Source of the DNA: Conchocele bisecta
Taxonomy: Eukaryota > Mollusca > Bivalvia > Lucinida > Thyasiridae
Direction: 5' to 3'
DNA length: 64,000 nt
Assembly: GCA_029237695.1 (NCBI GenBank)
Contig: CM055269.1
Coordinates: 27,252,956 to 27,316,955 of the forward strand
Shown here: in pieces, positions 1-11,759 of the stretch
Layout of the letters: the number at the start of each line of letters is the position of its first letter
How positions within the stretch are numbered: position 1 is the stretch's first letter
Notes under the pieces: model-generated
Database searches by the model: none
Seen by the model: the letters and a program-made list of their open reading frames with translations, nothing else
What the model was told of the DNA's origin: nothing
Made by a program: the position numbers and the translations under genes

Positions 1-435
1 TGAGACCCGAGACTTGTGTTTTAGCGTAGTCTGACGAGCGTCCACGGTGTTTAGATAGCCTCACCGCTTCGGTTGTTTCTGCGGCCGGCGTGATCGGCGC
101 GCCGAGTGCAAGTGTCCAGCTGCGCCATTTTTTTCATTCCGTGGCCGAGGGACCACAGAATTGTGTCTTAGCGGAAACTCCGTTCATTCCGTCGCCGATG
201 AGACTCGAGACTTGTGTTTTAGCGTAGTCTGACGAGCGTCCACGGTGTTTAGATAGCCTCACCGCTTCGGTTGTTTTTGCGGCCGGCGTGATCGGCGCGC
301 GTTGTGAAAGTGTCCAGCTGCGCCATGTTTTTCATTCCGTGGCCGAGGGACCACAGAATTGTGTCTTAGCGGAAACTCCGTTCATTCCGTCGCCGATGAG
401 ACTCGAGACTTGTGTTTTAGCGTAGTCTGACGCAA
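1..435. repeat. 198-bp satellite, about two units
   Basis: The stretch starting TGAGACCCGAGACTTG at position 1 recurs near 199 and again near 397, giving a unit of about 198 bp with few differences. It is GC-rich and shares words such as CATTCCGTGGCCGA with the satellites further right. No coding signal is seen. Confidence 0.85.
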
Positions 436-1500
436 CAGCTAAGGCGCCGCGCTATGGAGACGTTGGTTGGGAGATCGAACCGCGGTGAAGGAAGCATTTT
501 GTTTTAACTTCTCGCTTAACAAGACCGAGATCGCTACGGAGACTGGACTGTGGGTTCACGCTGCGGCTAAACCAACAACTTTTTTTACTGTAAAATGAAC
601 AGTCCATGTTGCCGTGGCCGATTGGAAATTCCATTAATTCCGCGGCCAATGAGACCCGAGATTTGTGTTTTAGCTTAGACTGATGAGAGTATTCAGGTAT
701 ATGTTTCATTACTGCCGCGGTGGTCGTGACAGCTAAGGCGCCGCGCTATGGAGACGTGGGTTGCGAGTTCGAACCGCGGTGAACGAATTTTTTATTTATT
801 TTTAAACTTTTTAACTTCTGTCTGTTCCGTGGCCGAGCGACCAGACAGACAAGACCGAGATCGCTACGGAGACTGGACTGTGGGTTCGCGCCGCGGCTAA
901 ACCAACAACTTTTTTTACTGTAAAATGAACAGTCCATGGTGCCGTGGCCGATTGGAAATTCCATTAATTCCGCGGCCAATGAGACCCGAGACTTGTGTTT
1001 TAGCTTAGACTGATGAGAGTATTCAGGTATATGTTTCATTACTGCCGCAGTGGTCGTGACAGCTAAGGCGCCGCGCTATGGAGACGTGGTTTGCGATTTC
1101 GAACCGCGGTGAACGAATTTTTATTTTTTTTTTGACTTTTTAACTTCTGTCTGTTCCGTGGCCGAGCGACCAGACAGACAAGACCGAGATCGCTACGGAG
1201 ACTGGGCTGTGGGTTCGCGCCGCGGCTAAACCATCAACTTTTTTTACGGTAAAATGAACAGTCCATGGTGCCGGTGGCCGATTGGAAATTCCATTCATTT
1301 CGCGGCCAATGTATATGTTTCATTACCGCCGCGGTGGTCGTGACAGCTAAGGCGCCGTGCTATGGAGACGAGGGTTGGCACCGCGGTGAACGAAGATTTT
1401 TTATTTGTTAACTTCTCACTTAACAAGACCGAGATCGCTACGGTGACGTGGGCTGTGGGTTCGCGCCGCGGGTAGACCAACCACTTTTTTTACTGTAAAA
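436..1500. repeat. Four tandem units of about 285-330 bp with a tRNA-like box B
   Basis: The block beginning CAGCTAAGGCGCCGCG occurs near 434, 729, 1058 and 1347. Each unit holds a box-B-like word (AGTTCGAACC and relatives) followed by a T-rich tract, as in tRNA-derived SINEs, but the units lie head to tail. Two near-identical minus-strand ORFs of 85 and 97 aa (452-709, 746-1039) simply follow the repeat and are not supported as genes. The unit may be a SINE amplified into a satellite, or a satellite containing a chance box B. Confidence 0.7.
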
Positions 1501-1628
1501 TGAACAGTGCATGGTGCCGTGGCCGATTGGAAATTCCAATGAGACCCGAGACTTGTGTTTTAGCTTAGACTGATGAGAGTGCACGGTGCTTAGATAGGCT
1601 CACCGCTTCGGTCGTTTCTGCCGCCGGC

Positions 1629-2500
1629 GTGTTGGGCGCGCGGAGTGGAATTGTCTCGCTGCGCCATGTTTTTCATTCCGTGGCCGACCGACCACAGAGC
1701 GTCACACTGCATTACGAGCTGTTCCGTGGCCGAGCGACCAGACAGACAAGTTGCGGTGGTTGGTTTCGCGAAGCACGATCGGCACGGGGCCCCATTCCGC
1801 CGCCGAGAAGCCCGAGAGAGACCAGACTCGTCGCCACAGCACAGAACTCCATTCCGTGGCCGACCGACCACAGAGCGGCACACCGCATTACGAGCGGTTC
1901 AGTGGCCGAGCGACAGGACAGACAAGTTGCGGTGGTTGGTTTCGCGAAGCACGATCGGCACGGGGCCCCATTCCGCCGCCGAGAAGCCCGAGAGAGACCA
2001 GCCGTCGTCGTCACTGCACAGAACTCCATTCCGTGGCCGACCGACCACAGAGCGGCACACCGCATTACGAGCGGTTCAGTGGCCGAGCGACCGGACAGAC
2101 AAGTTGCGGTGGTTGGTTTCGCGAAGCACGATCGGCACGGGGCCCCATTCCGCCGCCGAGAAGCCCGAGAGAGACCAGCCGTCGTCGTCACTGCACAGAA
2201 TTCCATTCCGTGGCCGACCGACCACAGAGCGTCACACTGCATTACGAGCTGTTCCGTGGCCGAGCGACCAGACAGACAAGTTGCGGTGGTTGGTTTCGCG
2301 AAGCACGATCGGCACCGGGCCCCATTCCGCCGCCGAGAAGCCCGAGAGAGACCAGCCGTCGTCGCCACTGCACAGAACTCCATTCCGTGGCCGACCGACC
2401 ACAGAGCGTCACACTGCATTACGAGCCATTCCGTGGCCGAGCGACCAGACAGACCAGTTGCGGTGGTTGGTTTCGCGAAGCACGATCGGCACGGGGCCTG
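1629..2500. repeat. 177-bp satellite, about five units, with artefactual long ORFs
   Basis: The word CATTCCGTGGCCGACCGACC recurs near 1674, 1851, 2028, 2206 and 2384, a period of about 177 bp. Because 177 is 59 x 3, any frame open in one unit stays open through the array. This explains overlapping ORFs of 436, 290, 275 and 259 aa in several frames of both strands. The resulting proteins are Arg/Ser/Pro-rich repeats without a recognisable fold, so I do not call a gene. Confidence 0.85.
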
Positions 2501-3620
2501 CCTGCAGGCCGAACTAAATCGACGGGCTAGGGCGCCCACCCGAGCCCTTCACCTGAGTGGGGGTAGCTACCTGTCCTCGTCGTCTCGAGGGCAGCAGCGT
2601 CATCTCGGCGCGAGTTTCAAAGAGCGTTGTCCGTGCGTCCCCCTTGACGCACGACCGCCGCCAGACCCGTTTTCCATTGCGATCGTCATTGCTTCGAGAG
2701 AGGTGAGGTCTTTACGCTCTCGCGTGTCTACCCCCAGTGAGGCCTGCCTGAAGGCCGCACTAAGAGGATATTGTGGAGTGAATGACTTGTCGTCTCTTTG
2801 CGGTGTTTTTACCAGTGACGCTTGCCGTGAGGCGGCACTAAGAGGATATTGTGGAGGGATAGACTGGTCGTCTCTTTGCTTTATTTTTGGACCTCTCGAA
2901 GGTGGGGTGTTTACGCTCTCGCGTGTCCACCCCCAGTGACGCCTGCCTGCAGGCCGAACTAAATCGACTGGCTAGGGCGCCCGCCCGAGCCCTTCACCTG
3001 AGTGGGGGTAGCTACCTGTCCTCGTCGTCTCGAGGGCAGCAGCGTCATCTCGGCGCGAGTTTCAAAGAGCGTTGTCCGTGCGTCCCCCTTGACGCACGAC
3101 CGTCGCCCCCGCCAGACCCGTTTTCCATTGCGATCTTGACTGCTTCGAGTGAGGTGGCTGCTTCGAGAGAGGTGGGGTCTTTACGCTCTGGCGTGTCCAC
3201 CCCAGTTTTGTGTTTTACGCTCTCGAGTGTCCACCCCACTGCAGGCGGCAGTAAATCGACTGGCTAGGGCGCCCGCCCGCGCCAGACCCGTTTTCCATTG
3301 CGATCGTCACTGCTTCGAGAGAGGTGGGGTCTTTACGCTCTCGCGTGTCTACCCCCAGTGACAAGGATATTGTGGAGGGAAGGACTTGTCGTCTCTTTGC
3401 GGTGTTTTTGGACCTCTCGAAGTGCATGTTGCACTTGGTGCTTCGAGAGAGGTGGGGTCTTTACGCTCTCGCGTGTCTACCCCCAGTGACGCCTGCCTGA
3501 AGGCCGCACTAAGAGGATATTGTGGAGGGAAGGACTTGTCGTCTCTTTGCGGTGTTTTTTGACCTCTCGAAGGCTGGCTGCGACAGTGTTATAATGGCTT
3601 GGCAACCTGCACACTGTGCT
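2497..3620. repeat. Higher-order GC-rich repeat array
   Basis: A block of about 200 bp starting near 2497 (GCCTGCCTGCAGGCC) is repeated near 2940 with very few changes. A shorter unit with GAGGTGGGGTCTTTACGCTC recurs near 3170, 3321 and 3450, and GGATATTGTGGAGGG recurs near 2766, 2846, 3364 and 3517. The mosaic looks like a higher-order satellite. ORFs here follow the repeat and are not supported. Confidence 0.75.
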
Positions 3621-3699
3621 TCCAGAGAGGTGGGGCGCCGCCCCCGCCAGACCCGTTTTCGATATTGACTGTGTCCGTTATAAAGGCGACATGGTGAGC

Positions 3700-4660
3700 A
3701 TGTCGCGAGCGAAAGCGAAAGCGAGATCGAGTCGGCCTCCCGTGGTCGTCCGTCCGTCCGGCAGGCAGGCACACCGTACCTTGTAAAGGCTTGGCAACCT
3801 TTGAGAGCGAGAGCGAGTCGGCCTCCCGTGGTCGTCCGTCCGTTGGCAACCTTTGAGAGCGAGAGCGAGTCGGCCTCCCGTGGTCGTTTGAGAGCGAGAG
3901 CGAGTCGGCCTCCTGTGGTCGTCCGTCCGTTGGCTACCTTTGAGAGCGAGAGCGAGTCGGCCTCCCGTGGTCGTCCGTCCGTCCGGCAGGCAGGCACACC
4001 GTACCTTGTAAAGGCTTGGCTTGGCAACCAAGTCGAGACGCGGATATAGATCAAGCTGACGCTCACACCTTCCGACTCGGATGTAGGCTTCTTAAGTCTG
4101 CGGATTTCCTCTGCTAATATGGTATTTTCCCGATGTCCTCGGCGTGTCCGCGGCGATGCGTGATGCTTTCGAGGCGTCTTGAGAGTCCTTGTAGAGTTAG
4201 GCACGTTAGTGTGTTGCCTTTGTCCGTTTCGTTGAAAGTGTGACTTGTTTTCTTGATGTGTCTCGACTCTGTGTTGTCCAGCTTGTCGCGCCTTCGACTA
4301 TGCACACTGGGACTGCTCCGGCTGGCAACCATTGGAGCACAACGAGAGAGTGTAGTCGAGACCGATAGGTGGTTGTACGGCAGGCACACCGTACCTTGGA
4401 GAACGCCAGAGCGAGTCGGCCTCCCGTGGTCGGCACCATGTCCGTCCCAACAACGGCGGCCTCCCGTGGTCGTCTAGCCGACAAGAGTCGAGACCACCAT
4501 CTAAAGCAGGCAGCGCTGGCACTGGTGCCATGAGTATTTGTTCACTGGAGATGGGCATTTTCATGAACCGCTGTCGTTGTCTCTTTAGGTGAAAGTGCGA
4601 TCGTCTCTGTGTGGATGTCCCAATAGAGGGTTCAAAAACGTCGGCCTCCCGTGGCCATCT
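3700..4660. repeat. Short tandem repeat rich in GAGAGCGAGAGCGAGTCGGC
   Basis: At least five copies of GAGAGCGAGAGCGAGTCGG plus CCTCCCGTGGTCG lie between about 3800 and 3985, with scattered relatives near 3715, 4410, 4460 and 4645. A longer segment (GGCAGGCAGGCACACCGTACC) appears near 3760, 3985 and 4380. The unit is about 45-60 bp and is often truncated. No gene is supported. Confidence 0.7.
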
Positions 4661-4699
4661 ACCATGTCCCTCTCAATTATGGTTCCAATGGTTCAAATG

Positions 4700-4970
4700 G
4701 TTCCAGTCCATTCCGTGGCCGAAAGGCCAGACATTCATTCCGTGGCATTCCGTGGCTGAGAGGCCAGACATTCATTCCGTGGCATTCCGTGGCCGAGGGA
4801 CCAGAGCTCGAAAATGACAGAGTTATTTTACGGGCTCAAAATGACAGAGTCATTTTACGGGCTGAAAATGACAGAGTCATTAAACGGGCTGAAAATGACA
4901 GAGTTATTTTACGGGCTCAAAATGGCAGAGTCATTTTATTTGACGGGATCCATTCCGTGGCCGAGAGGCC
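4700..4970. repeat. Mixed tandem repeat with five copies of a 27-bp unit
   Basis: From about 4813 to 4945 the unit AAAATGACAGAGTCATTTTA plus CGGGCT is repeated five times with period 27. Each unit is itself nearly palindromic around GACAGAGTC. It is flanked on both sides by CATTCCGTGGCCGA words from the satellites to the left. Because 27 is a multiple of 3, the 129-aa ORF across it is a repeat artefact. Confidence 0.8.
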
Positions 4971-4999
4971 AATTGGTGTACACGTCCGAATGACACTAG

Positions 5000-6125
5000 A
5001 GGGAGCTGGCGATCAGCTATCGGCCAAATATGACCGATAATCCAGCCGAACGGCCTCCGATTCTGTGTGAGATTCTTTCGTACACGCAAATTTCGCTTTG
5101 GATGGGGTATACAAAATGCGAATAACTGAATAAATGCTGGAAACAGCGATTTGAAGTGAGGATATTCACACACCTAATACCTTTATCGATTGCCAGAGAC
5201 ATCGATGTTTATTGTGTTTGTGCGAGCCGGAAAAGAGAGGGCTCTTTCTATAATAGCCATATTTATACTCACCTTTATATAGCATATGGTACTGTACGAG
5301 ACCAATTGTTTTTTGGGTTTGGGTTAAGTGTGGGTGGGGTAATGGGATCTTTTTAATAGGCATTATTGTTGGTGTCATAGGTCCGAGTCTTCCACCTGTG
5401 GTTTGGCCGGCATAAAATGACATTAACTGTTGACAGGCCGTTAAACAACATTAACTAAGTAAATACATAAATAAATAGTCATTTCGAGTACGATTTGTAT
5501 GAATGTGCTCAACATTTTCAAATCACAGGACGAGCAAAAAAGAAACACTTTCTTTGGCAGCAAATTTCTCATTAAATTCAGTCTCTATCCGAAACACACA
5601 AACAAGTCATGTTATTAGTAAGAAATGTGAACATGCCGCAAAAGATATTTGCAATATATTGCAATATGAAGACAAATTCATGCCTTACATGTCTCATTAA
5701 AATATCAAAAGCAGTGGTAATAGCACAATAGCGACTCCATCTGGAGTCGCATGTTGCCATCACACATTGTGAAGCTTACAGAAGTACTGAAACATTTTTT
5801 TAAATTCCCAATGTTCTGTTCATTGAAGGAAATGTAGAAATATGAGACACGCCTTCGGATATCTGCGTAATTTCATGAAATACGTTCATAAATTTTAATT
5901 TTTGTTTCGTAAATGGCGTCAAAAGTCGAAAAAAGTTTCAGAATACATATACGAGACATCGCATTTTGAGCCATCGCGATTTAACTGTAGTTATTTCTGT
6001 CAATATATACTTGTATAAAATAAAAAAATAAAAATAAAATATATTTGCTAATGGGTGGTTTGGAACTCGTTTTAGAAATGTTATTTGTTTTGAAATTGTA
6101 CCAACAACTTACACCACTAAGCCAG
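5000..6125. other. No gene seen; one perfect hairpin
   Basis: This AT-rich stretch has only short ORFs with no recognisable features. The one structured item is a perfect 20-bp palindromic hairpin at 5731-5750 (arms GCGACTCCA and TGGAGTCGC, 2-nt loop). Confidence 0.6.
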
Positions 6126-6129
6126 ATCT

Positions 6130-6325
6130 GGGGCCCGTTTCATAAAACTTCGTACGACAAAAATGTTCGTAAGTGCAACTTTAGGCTCGTCTGGGAATTT
6201 CAATTAATGGATTTCCATGTATTGAGCATATGCAGCCTATGCTCAATAAATGTAAATCCATCAATTGAAATTTTCAGACTATCTTAAATTTGTACTTACG
6301 AACATTTTAGTCGTACGAAGCTTAG
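6130..6325. mobile_element. Foldback MITE, copy 1
   Basis: The left end has GGGCCCGTTTCATAAAACTT followed by GTTCGTAAGTGCAA. The right end carries the inverse (TACTTACGAAC, AGTCGTACGAAG). The middle has a second inverted pair around TATTGAGCATATGCAGCC. There is no coding capacity. A second copy of the same family lies 75 bp to the right, so both are probably non-autonomous DNA elements. Confidence 0.75.
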
Positions 6326-6398
6326 CACGACGATGTGAACCTCCTAACTGTAAAACACACATAGACAGTCGTTAGTTATTTATTTTGTTTGGTCACCT

Positions 6399-6643
6399 GG
6401 GGCCCGTTTCACTAAACTTCTTACGACTAAAATGTTCGTAAGTGCAAACTTATGATAGTCTGTACATTTCACATTATCAATATTTACTTGTAAACAATTA
6501 TTGGATTTACATTTATTGAGCAGAGGCTGCATATGCAGCCTATGCTCAATAAATGTAAATCCATCAATTGAAATTTACAGACGATCCTAAATTTGCACTT
6601 ACGAACATTTTAGTCGTACGAAGTTTAGTGAAACGCACCCCTG
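6399..6643. mobile_element. Foldback MITE, copy 2
   Basis: It begins GGGGCCCGTTTCACTAAACT and ends with the inverse AGTTTAGTGAAACGCACCCC, with inner arms GACTAAAATGTTCGTAAGTG and its complement. The terminal arms are about 45 bp. It is the better-preserved copy of the family at 6130-6325. The inner part again holds a palindrome around the GCATATGCAGCC words. Confidence 0.8.
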
Positions 6644-6649
6644 TATGGT

Positions 6650-7375
6650 TAACTGATTATGAGCCACCTATGCAGAAACAACACTGAAACACATCGTCCA
6701 CTGGAGCCCAACAGACAGTGCACATCCATCGGTTGGTTATCTTATATTTAAGGGCGGGCCTTGGCTCGCAGACCTTCAAAACCCGGGCATATGACCCCAG
6801 AAAATGTGTCAAGCCAATGGCCGTTGACCTGTTTTCCTTTCCGAATTCAGTATTAGTTGCAATGCAGTCGAAATCTGTGCTTTACATCAAGGAGGTTATG
6901 AGACGGTTAATTTAGCCTAGCTAGTTCATTCTCCTACTGCACTGTGCCAGTTATGTATGGCCGTGTTAAGGGCTGTGTATGAGTCTATATGTATGGAGAC
7001 GCAGTCTGAGGGTTGGTCAGGGCAAAGCAAATCAAGCAGAGATTCATATGGAGTTGGGTTATGCAAGATATGATATGATATGTTTTGGGTCCGAGCCACC
7101 GTCGTTTCTCGGCTTGTCGTTATATACGAAATGCTATTAGTCGAATTTAATTGCAGCAACATATCGCGTATCTGTAGTTATTTTTATTAGATGACAATTC
7201 GTTACACTCATTCTGAAGGCGAGCGAAGAAGAGAAGCACACGGCGGTATGGTATTTTCCCCATATATGCTATGTGTAACCTGTGTGTGCAAGTATCAGGC
7301 TGGCAGCTGTTTGGCCTTCTCAGCCAAACTCGTGCAGCTTAGGGTTTCGTGTAATTGATAGCTATGTTGCATTAA
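6650..7375. other. No gene seen
   Basis: Only short ORFs without family features (for example 6718-6915 on the plus strand and 6926-7162 on the minus strand). I see no splice-supported exon or repeat of note. Confidence 0.5.
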
Positions 7376-8225
7376 ATTTCGTCAGGTCCCTTTTCCCATG
7401 AACTGAATATTGTCAACTCGTATGAAAATATACCTTATGATAATTGAAACCAGCCTAGCTATGTTGGTTTGGAATGTCATAAGGTACATTTGCACATGAA
7501 CTGAATATTGTCAGCTCATAGGAAAATGTACCTTATGATAGTTAACCCCAGACTAGCTATGCTGGTTTTGAATTTCGTAAGGTTGCTTTTAAAATCAACT
7601 GTATATGCTCTTATGATAATTGACACCAGTCTATCTATGTTGATTTTAATTTTTCATAAGTTCCCGTTTCCCATGAACTGAATATGAAAATATCAACGAA
7701 TATGAAAATGTACCTAATGATAGTTGACACCAGCCTAGCTATGCTGGTTTGGAATTCCATAAGGTCCCTTTTCCCATGAATTGAATTTGCCAACTGATAT
7801 GAAAATGTACCTTATGATAATCGAAACCAGCCTATCTATGCTGGTATGGAATTTCATAACGTTACTTTATCCATGAATTGAATATGGACTGCTCATATGA
7901 AAATGTAACTTATGCTAATTGACACCATCTTAGTTATGTTGCTTTCAATTTTCATAAGGTCCCTTTTACCAAGAACTGAATATTGTCAACTAATATGAAA
8001 ATGTACTTTCTGATAATTGACACCAGACTAGCTATGCTGGCTTAGAATTTTATAAGGTACATTTTCACATGAATTTCATAATGTTGTTTTTTCAATGAAC
8101 TGAATATGGCCACTAGGAAATGGACCTTCTGATAATTGGCACCAGCCTATCTATGTTGGTTTATAATTGCACAAGGTCCCCTTTTCCATGAACCGACTAT
8201 TGTCTACTCATATGAAAAGGTACAT
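7370..8225. repeat. Degenerate tandem repeat, unit about 100-120 bp, about eight copies
   Basis: The phrases CATAAGGTCCCTTTTCCCAT, GAAAATGTACCTTATGATAA and CCAGCCTAGCTATGCTGG recur in the same order about eight times. Each unit contains a short inverted pair around TAGCTATGCTGG. Units have diverged by substitution and small deletions, so the array looks old. Confidence 0.8.
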
Positions 8226-8844
8226 ATTGTAAGGAAATTATCCTTACTTTAGCTGTCAAATGGAGCGTTCCATTCCCAAGCTGTCATAAAAATCTTAACT
8301 ACTTTATTTAATGAGTGATTTGCCAGATCAGATAACTATTGTAAGGTGGTGTGCTACATAACTGCTATATATAAGCCATACTATTCACATTCTGCCGTGT
8401 CAATCACAACAGAATGACGTGGAATGCCCATTGTCGACTGTTGACATTGATTTGACACTTCGCTGGAGGTCACGTGACCACCTTTATTAGGCCAGTTTGG
8501 GCTTGATAGTCATTACCATGGTGTCATACCGATATATTTTGGTAGCTCAACACTTCTCCTAAGTATTTACATAGGTAAGCATACCTCAAACGTTCTTATA
8601 GCTCCATTATTCTAATTATTTGTTCGGCGGTGCTCGCAAAATTTCGTGACCGCCATTATTTGACTGTCGATTCACGCAGCCTTTCTGGCTGGCGGTCACT
8701 CATTAAATGCATGTTTATCTTCATAGTTTTACACTTACCTGATGTATTTTGACATGTAGAATCGTCTGTACATCTGATCGTCACGATTTGTGAGCTATCT
8801 ACGCTGTATTTCTAGTCTAAATCCCAAAAATGTAACTTTCGAAT

Positions 8845-8990
8845 CCAAGATGGCGGAAACTTGACAGTCAGCGCTCTATTCCAACCAATGAAATGGCTGA
8901 CTGTCAGAATTTCCTAGCCATCCGATTGGCTGACTGTCAGATCCTGTGTCTATATAAGAAAGGAGACTGGCTCATTTCAGCACCTCGGTC
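8845..8990 (+). promoter_or_regulatory. Promoter-like cluster: YY1-like, CCAAT, repeated TGACTGTCAG and TATA
   Basis: CCAAGATGGCGGAAAC near 8845 resembles a YY1 site. CCAAT lies near 8884 and its inverse ATTGG near 8925. GGCTGACTGTCAGA occurs at about 8895 and 8928, with an inverse copy near 8862. TATATAAG sits at 8951-8958, at a normal distance before GCTCATTTCAGCACC. A further TATATATAAG occurs near 8367. This could be the promoter of an unseen first exon, or part of an LTR. No ORF of note follows, so the transcript is unknown. Confidence 0.45.
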
Positions 8991-9414
8991 ACAGAGTGAC
9001 AGCAGATAAATCGCGCTTGTCTACCGACAGCCAATTTCTAGTCTAAGGGACGATACTCTGTTTATAAACTGCTATTACTCAGTTAGTACTACATTACTTA
9101 TCTCCCTTATACATTAGTATAGTCCTTGAATTAACTACTTGTGGATGCCATCCTGACCATTGCTAGGTTAATTACATAATGAAACTTGTAGAATTGTGGG
9201 GGACATCTACCAAATCAATATTTTTCAAATACAGTTCGTCTGTACAGTATGATCAAGGTCAATTGGTTTAGTACTAAATCCCATATATTACCTGTACAAG
9301 TACATGTACATGTTCAAGTACATGTACACATGGGGAGAAAATCCCAAAATCATAACTGAATATTTACAATAAAGCTATACATTCATCCTTGACATCAGAA
9401 TAATCATGATCTGG

Positions 9415-9640
9415 TGCCAGTCCTCGCCACACCAGAATCACTTGACCCCTACCAAAAGCAGCTGGATCAGTAATAATGTTACTACTTTTATAATGGGCAA
9501 TAACCCAATTCAACCAGGTTAAAAGAGCCAAAAATAAAAACGTACCCGAGGGCCAAGCCAGGCATATCGTGATTCCTATAAGGAGGAACCGTTACCACTA
9601 CCGTTAATTTACACCATCACGTTCGCCCGACCAACCACCC
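9415..9640. repeat. Dispersed repeat, copy A
   Basis: Shares ordered words (TCGCCACACCAG, ATCAGTAATAAT, ACTTTTATAATGGG, AGAGCCAAAAAT, CGTGATTCCTATAAGGA) with the stretch at 13580-13795. Both are diverged copies of one non-coding dispersed family of at least 220 bp. Confidence 0.6.
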
Positions 9641-9769
9641 AGATGTTACAAATGCATATATGAAATATATCAAGATATTCTTGACTGTAGAGTTTGGTAC
9701 GCAGACACAGACACAAACACCGATGTGGCGACAATAGCTCTATGTTATCTTCAACAAGCACATGATACA

Positions 9770-10150
9770 TAGGTTTTAATGGTGTTTAACGGCCTATCAA
9801 TAGCTACTGTCATTTAATGCCGGGTCATCGCTCGCCCATATTTTATCCCGGGGTTATCATTTTATCAAATTTGAAAGAGCACTGACTAGATCATTCCTGC
9901 CAAGTTTCGTCGAAATCCGTCTAGCGATCTGTAAAAATATTTTTTCTTAAGAATTTGACCTACTTTTCTATGGTGGCCATCTTGGATATGCGACAACGTC
10001 CATTTAAACAAATCTGAAAATGACCAACACATAGACCATCCCCGTGAAGTTTGGTCAACATTTGAAGAAGTTGGAGAAGTGTTGACGGACGACAGACGGA
10101 CGAAAAAAGGGTAACAATAGCTCACTTGAGCCTTCGGCTCAGGTTAGCTA
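9770..10150. repeat. Dispersed repeat ending CACTTGAGCCTTCGGCTCAG
   Basis: The run from AATGGTGTTTAACGGCCT to the hairpin GAGCCTTCGGCTC near 10131 resembles a dispersed family I know from bivalve genomes. It includes CCAAGTTTCGTCGAAATCC-like text and a GACGGACGACAGACGGACG tract. The 79-aa minus ORF at 9886-10125 lies wholly inside it and is not supported as a gene. Confidence 0.5.
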
Positions 10151-10589
10151 AAAATATATTCAGCCGAAATTAGAATAGCCCGATCTGAAGCCAGGTGCTC
10201 ATCACGCAAAAGCCGCATCCCCTAAATGTAATACAATTAGCACTAATCGGAATTCTGATATCATGCTCCAAAACGGCTAGCCACAATATACATAGTTATA
10301 CTCTAGTTGGAAATAACCAGTACAACAAAGTGTATGTGCTTAAACTTTTATTGAAAAATCTGAATAAAATGGATATGGTACAGAACCACTATTACATAAT
10401 TTCCGATTTCCGGAACATATGTTCCTAAACCAATATATGCAACATATGTCAATGCTATAAGGTAAGTCTCAGCAACTGGCTCATTTGATATCAATCACTA
10501 GAAATGTGGCTAGTCGGCACACGAATGCCCCCGCTGGCAGCCAAAGAAAACAAGGGATATTTGATTACAATTCATTTACCCGAGTGTTA

Positions 10590-10830
10590 ATGTTTTGAAC
10601 GCACCTTCAGCATGGGCTTAGCGGGGGCGGGACGAATGTGGATTTGTCACTGGGTGGCAGAGGACTATTGGAGCAATGCGTGTGTAAAATGTGAAGTAGA
10701 TCCGAGCAAGGAAACAGAAATTATAAGCCATTTACACAAGCGTTAAAGTTTTGGGACGTACGGACGGACGCACGGACGCCGGTAACACTATATGCCCCCC
10801 TCACCATGCGGTGGCGGGGGCATAATAAAG
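10590..10830. repeat. Dispersed repeat related to the array at 21205-21965
   Basis: Contains GGGGGCGGGACGAATGTGGA, AGAAATTATAAGCCATTTAC and GCGTTAAAGTTTTGGGACG, followed by a GACGGACG tract and TGCCCC...GGGGGCAT. The same order, better conserved, is repeated at 21205-21965. It is non-coding. Confidence 0.65.
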
Positions 10831-11188
10831 TACACATTGGTAACCACGCAAAATGTACACCATTTGTTTTGTGTAAATTTATTCTGGAGTCCATTATAAC
10901 GGTACCTTTAAAACATGATTCCTGCATGACTGGAATGGATCAAATACAGTAGCTCACACTCACAGAGACAAACAGGCGCACTCTACGGCAGAAACATTCA
11001 AGAAACAAGAGTGCCGTAAGTCGCAAAATAAGCCCGTCGAAGATGGGCCAGACAGCGAAGATGCAGAAATGTGAAGCTGTCACCAAGGCAAGAAAAATTA
11101 ATGAGAATTTGAAAATATATAGCATTATTTCTTCCTCTTGTTGTAATAAACAGGTATACTAATTTAGGTAGAGATGTGTAAACAAATA

Positions 11189-11715
11189 TATTTTCGGCAT
11201 AAAAACACCAAAGTGCACATCTTCAATATGTGTAGAAGACATGTTTATAGTTTCAGATCGATCGACTGAACGGTTTCAGATGAGTTGTGTACACAAACTC
11301 TGTACCCTACATAGAATTGTATACCAACATGTAGAAAACATGGCTAAGTTAAAAAGGTGATATTTTTGTTAAAAAATATTTTTTCGGCATAAAAACACCA
11401 AAGTGCACATCTTCAATATGTGTAGAAGACATGTTTATAGTTTCAGATCGATCGACTGAACGGTTTCAGATGAATTGTGTACACAAACTCTGTACCCTAC
11501 ATATAATTGTATACCAAAATGTAGAAAAAATGGGTAAGTTGAAAAGTTGATATTTTTGTTAAAAAATATTTTTTCTGCATAAAATTACCAAGGTGCACAT
11601 CTTCAATATGTGTAGAAGACGTGTGCATAGTTACAGATCGATTTAAAGAACGGTTTTGGAGGAGTTGTGTACACAAACTATGCATTTTTTCTGTCCGTCG
11701 CCCGCCCGCCCCGCG
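11189..11715. repeat. Tandem repeat, unit about 188 bp, 2.8 copies
   Basis: Copies start near 11189, 11378 and 11567, each with CGGCATAAAAACACCAAAGT, AGAAGACATGTTTATAGTT and CAGATCGATCGACTGAACGG. The first two are nearly identical; the third is more diverged and runs into a CCGTCGCCCGCCCGCCCCGC end. No gene is supported. Confidence 0.8.
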
Positions 11716-11759
11716 GTAAAACAAGTAAACATAATGTTTTGCATGTATGAGTTAACTTG

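Noticed and set aside
661..1060. Hammerhead ribozyme suggested by CTGATGAG words
   Set aside because: The required GAAAC partner and three-stem arrangement are not present at the right spacing.
1629..2939. ORF of 436 aa on the plus strand
   Set aside because: Open because the 177-bp repeat period is a multiple of three; overlapping frames on both strands are equally open.
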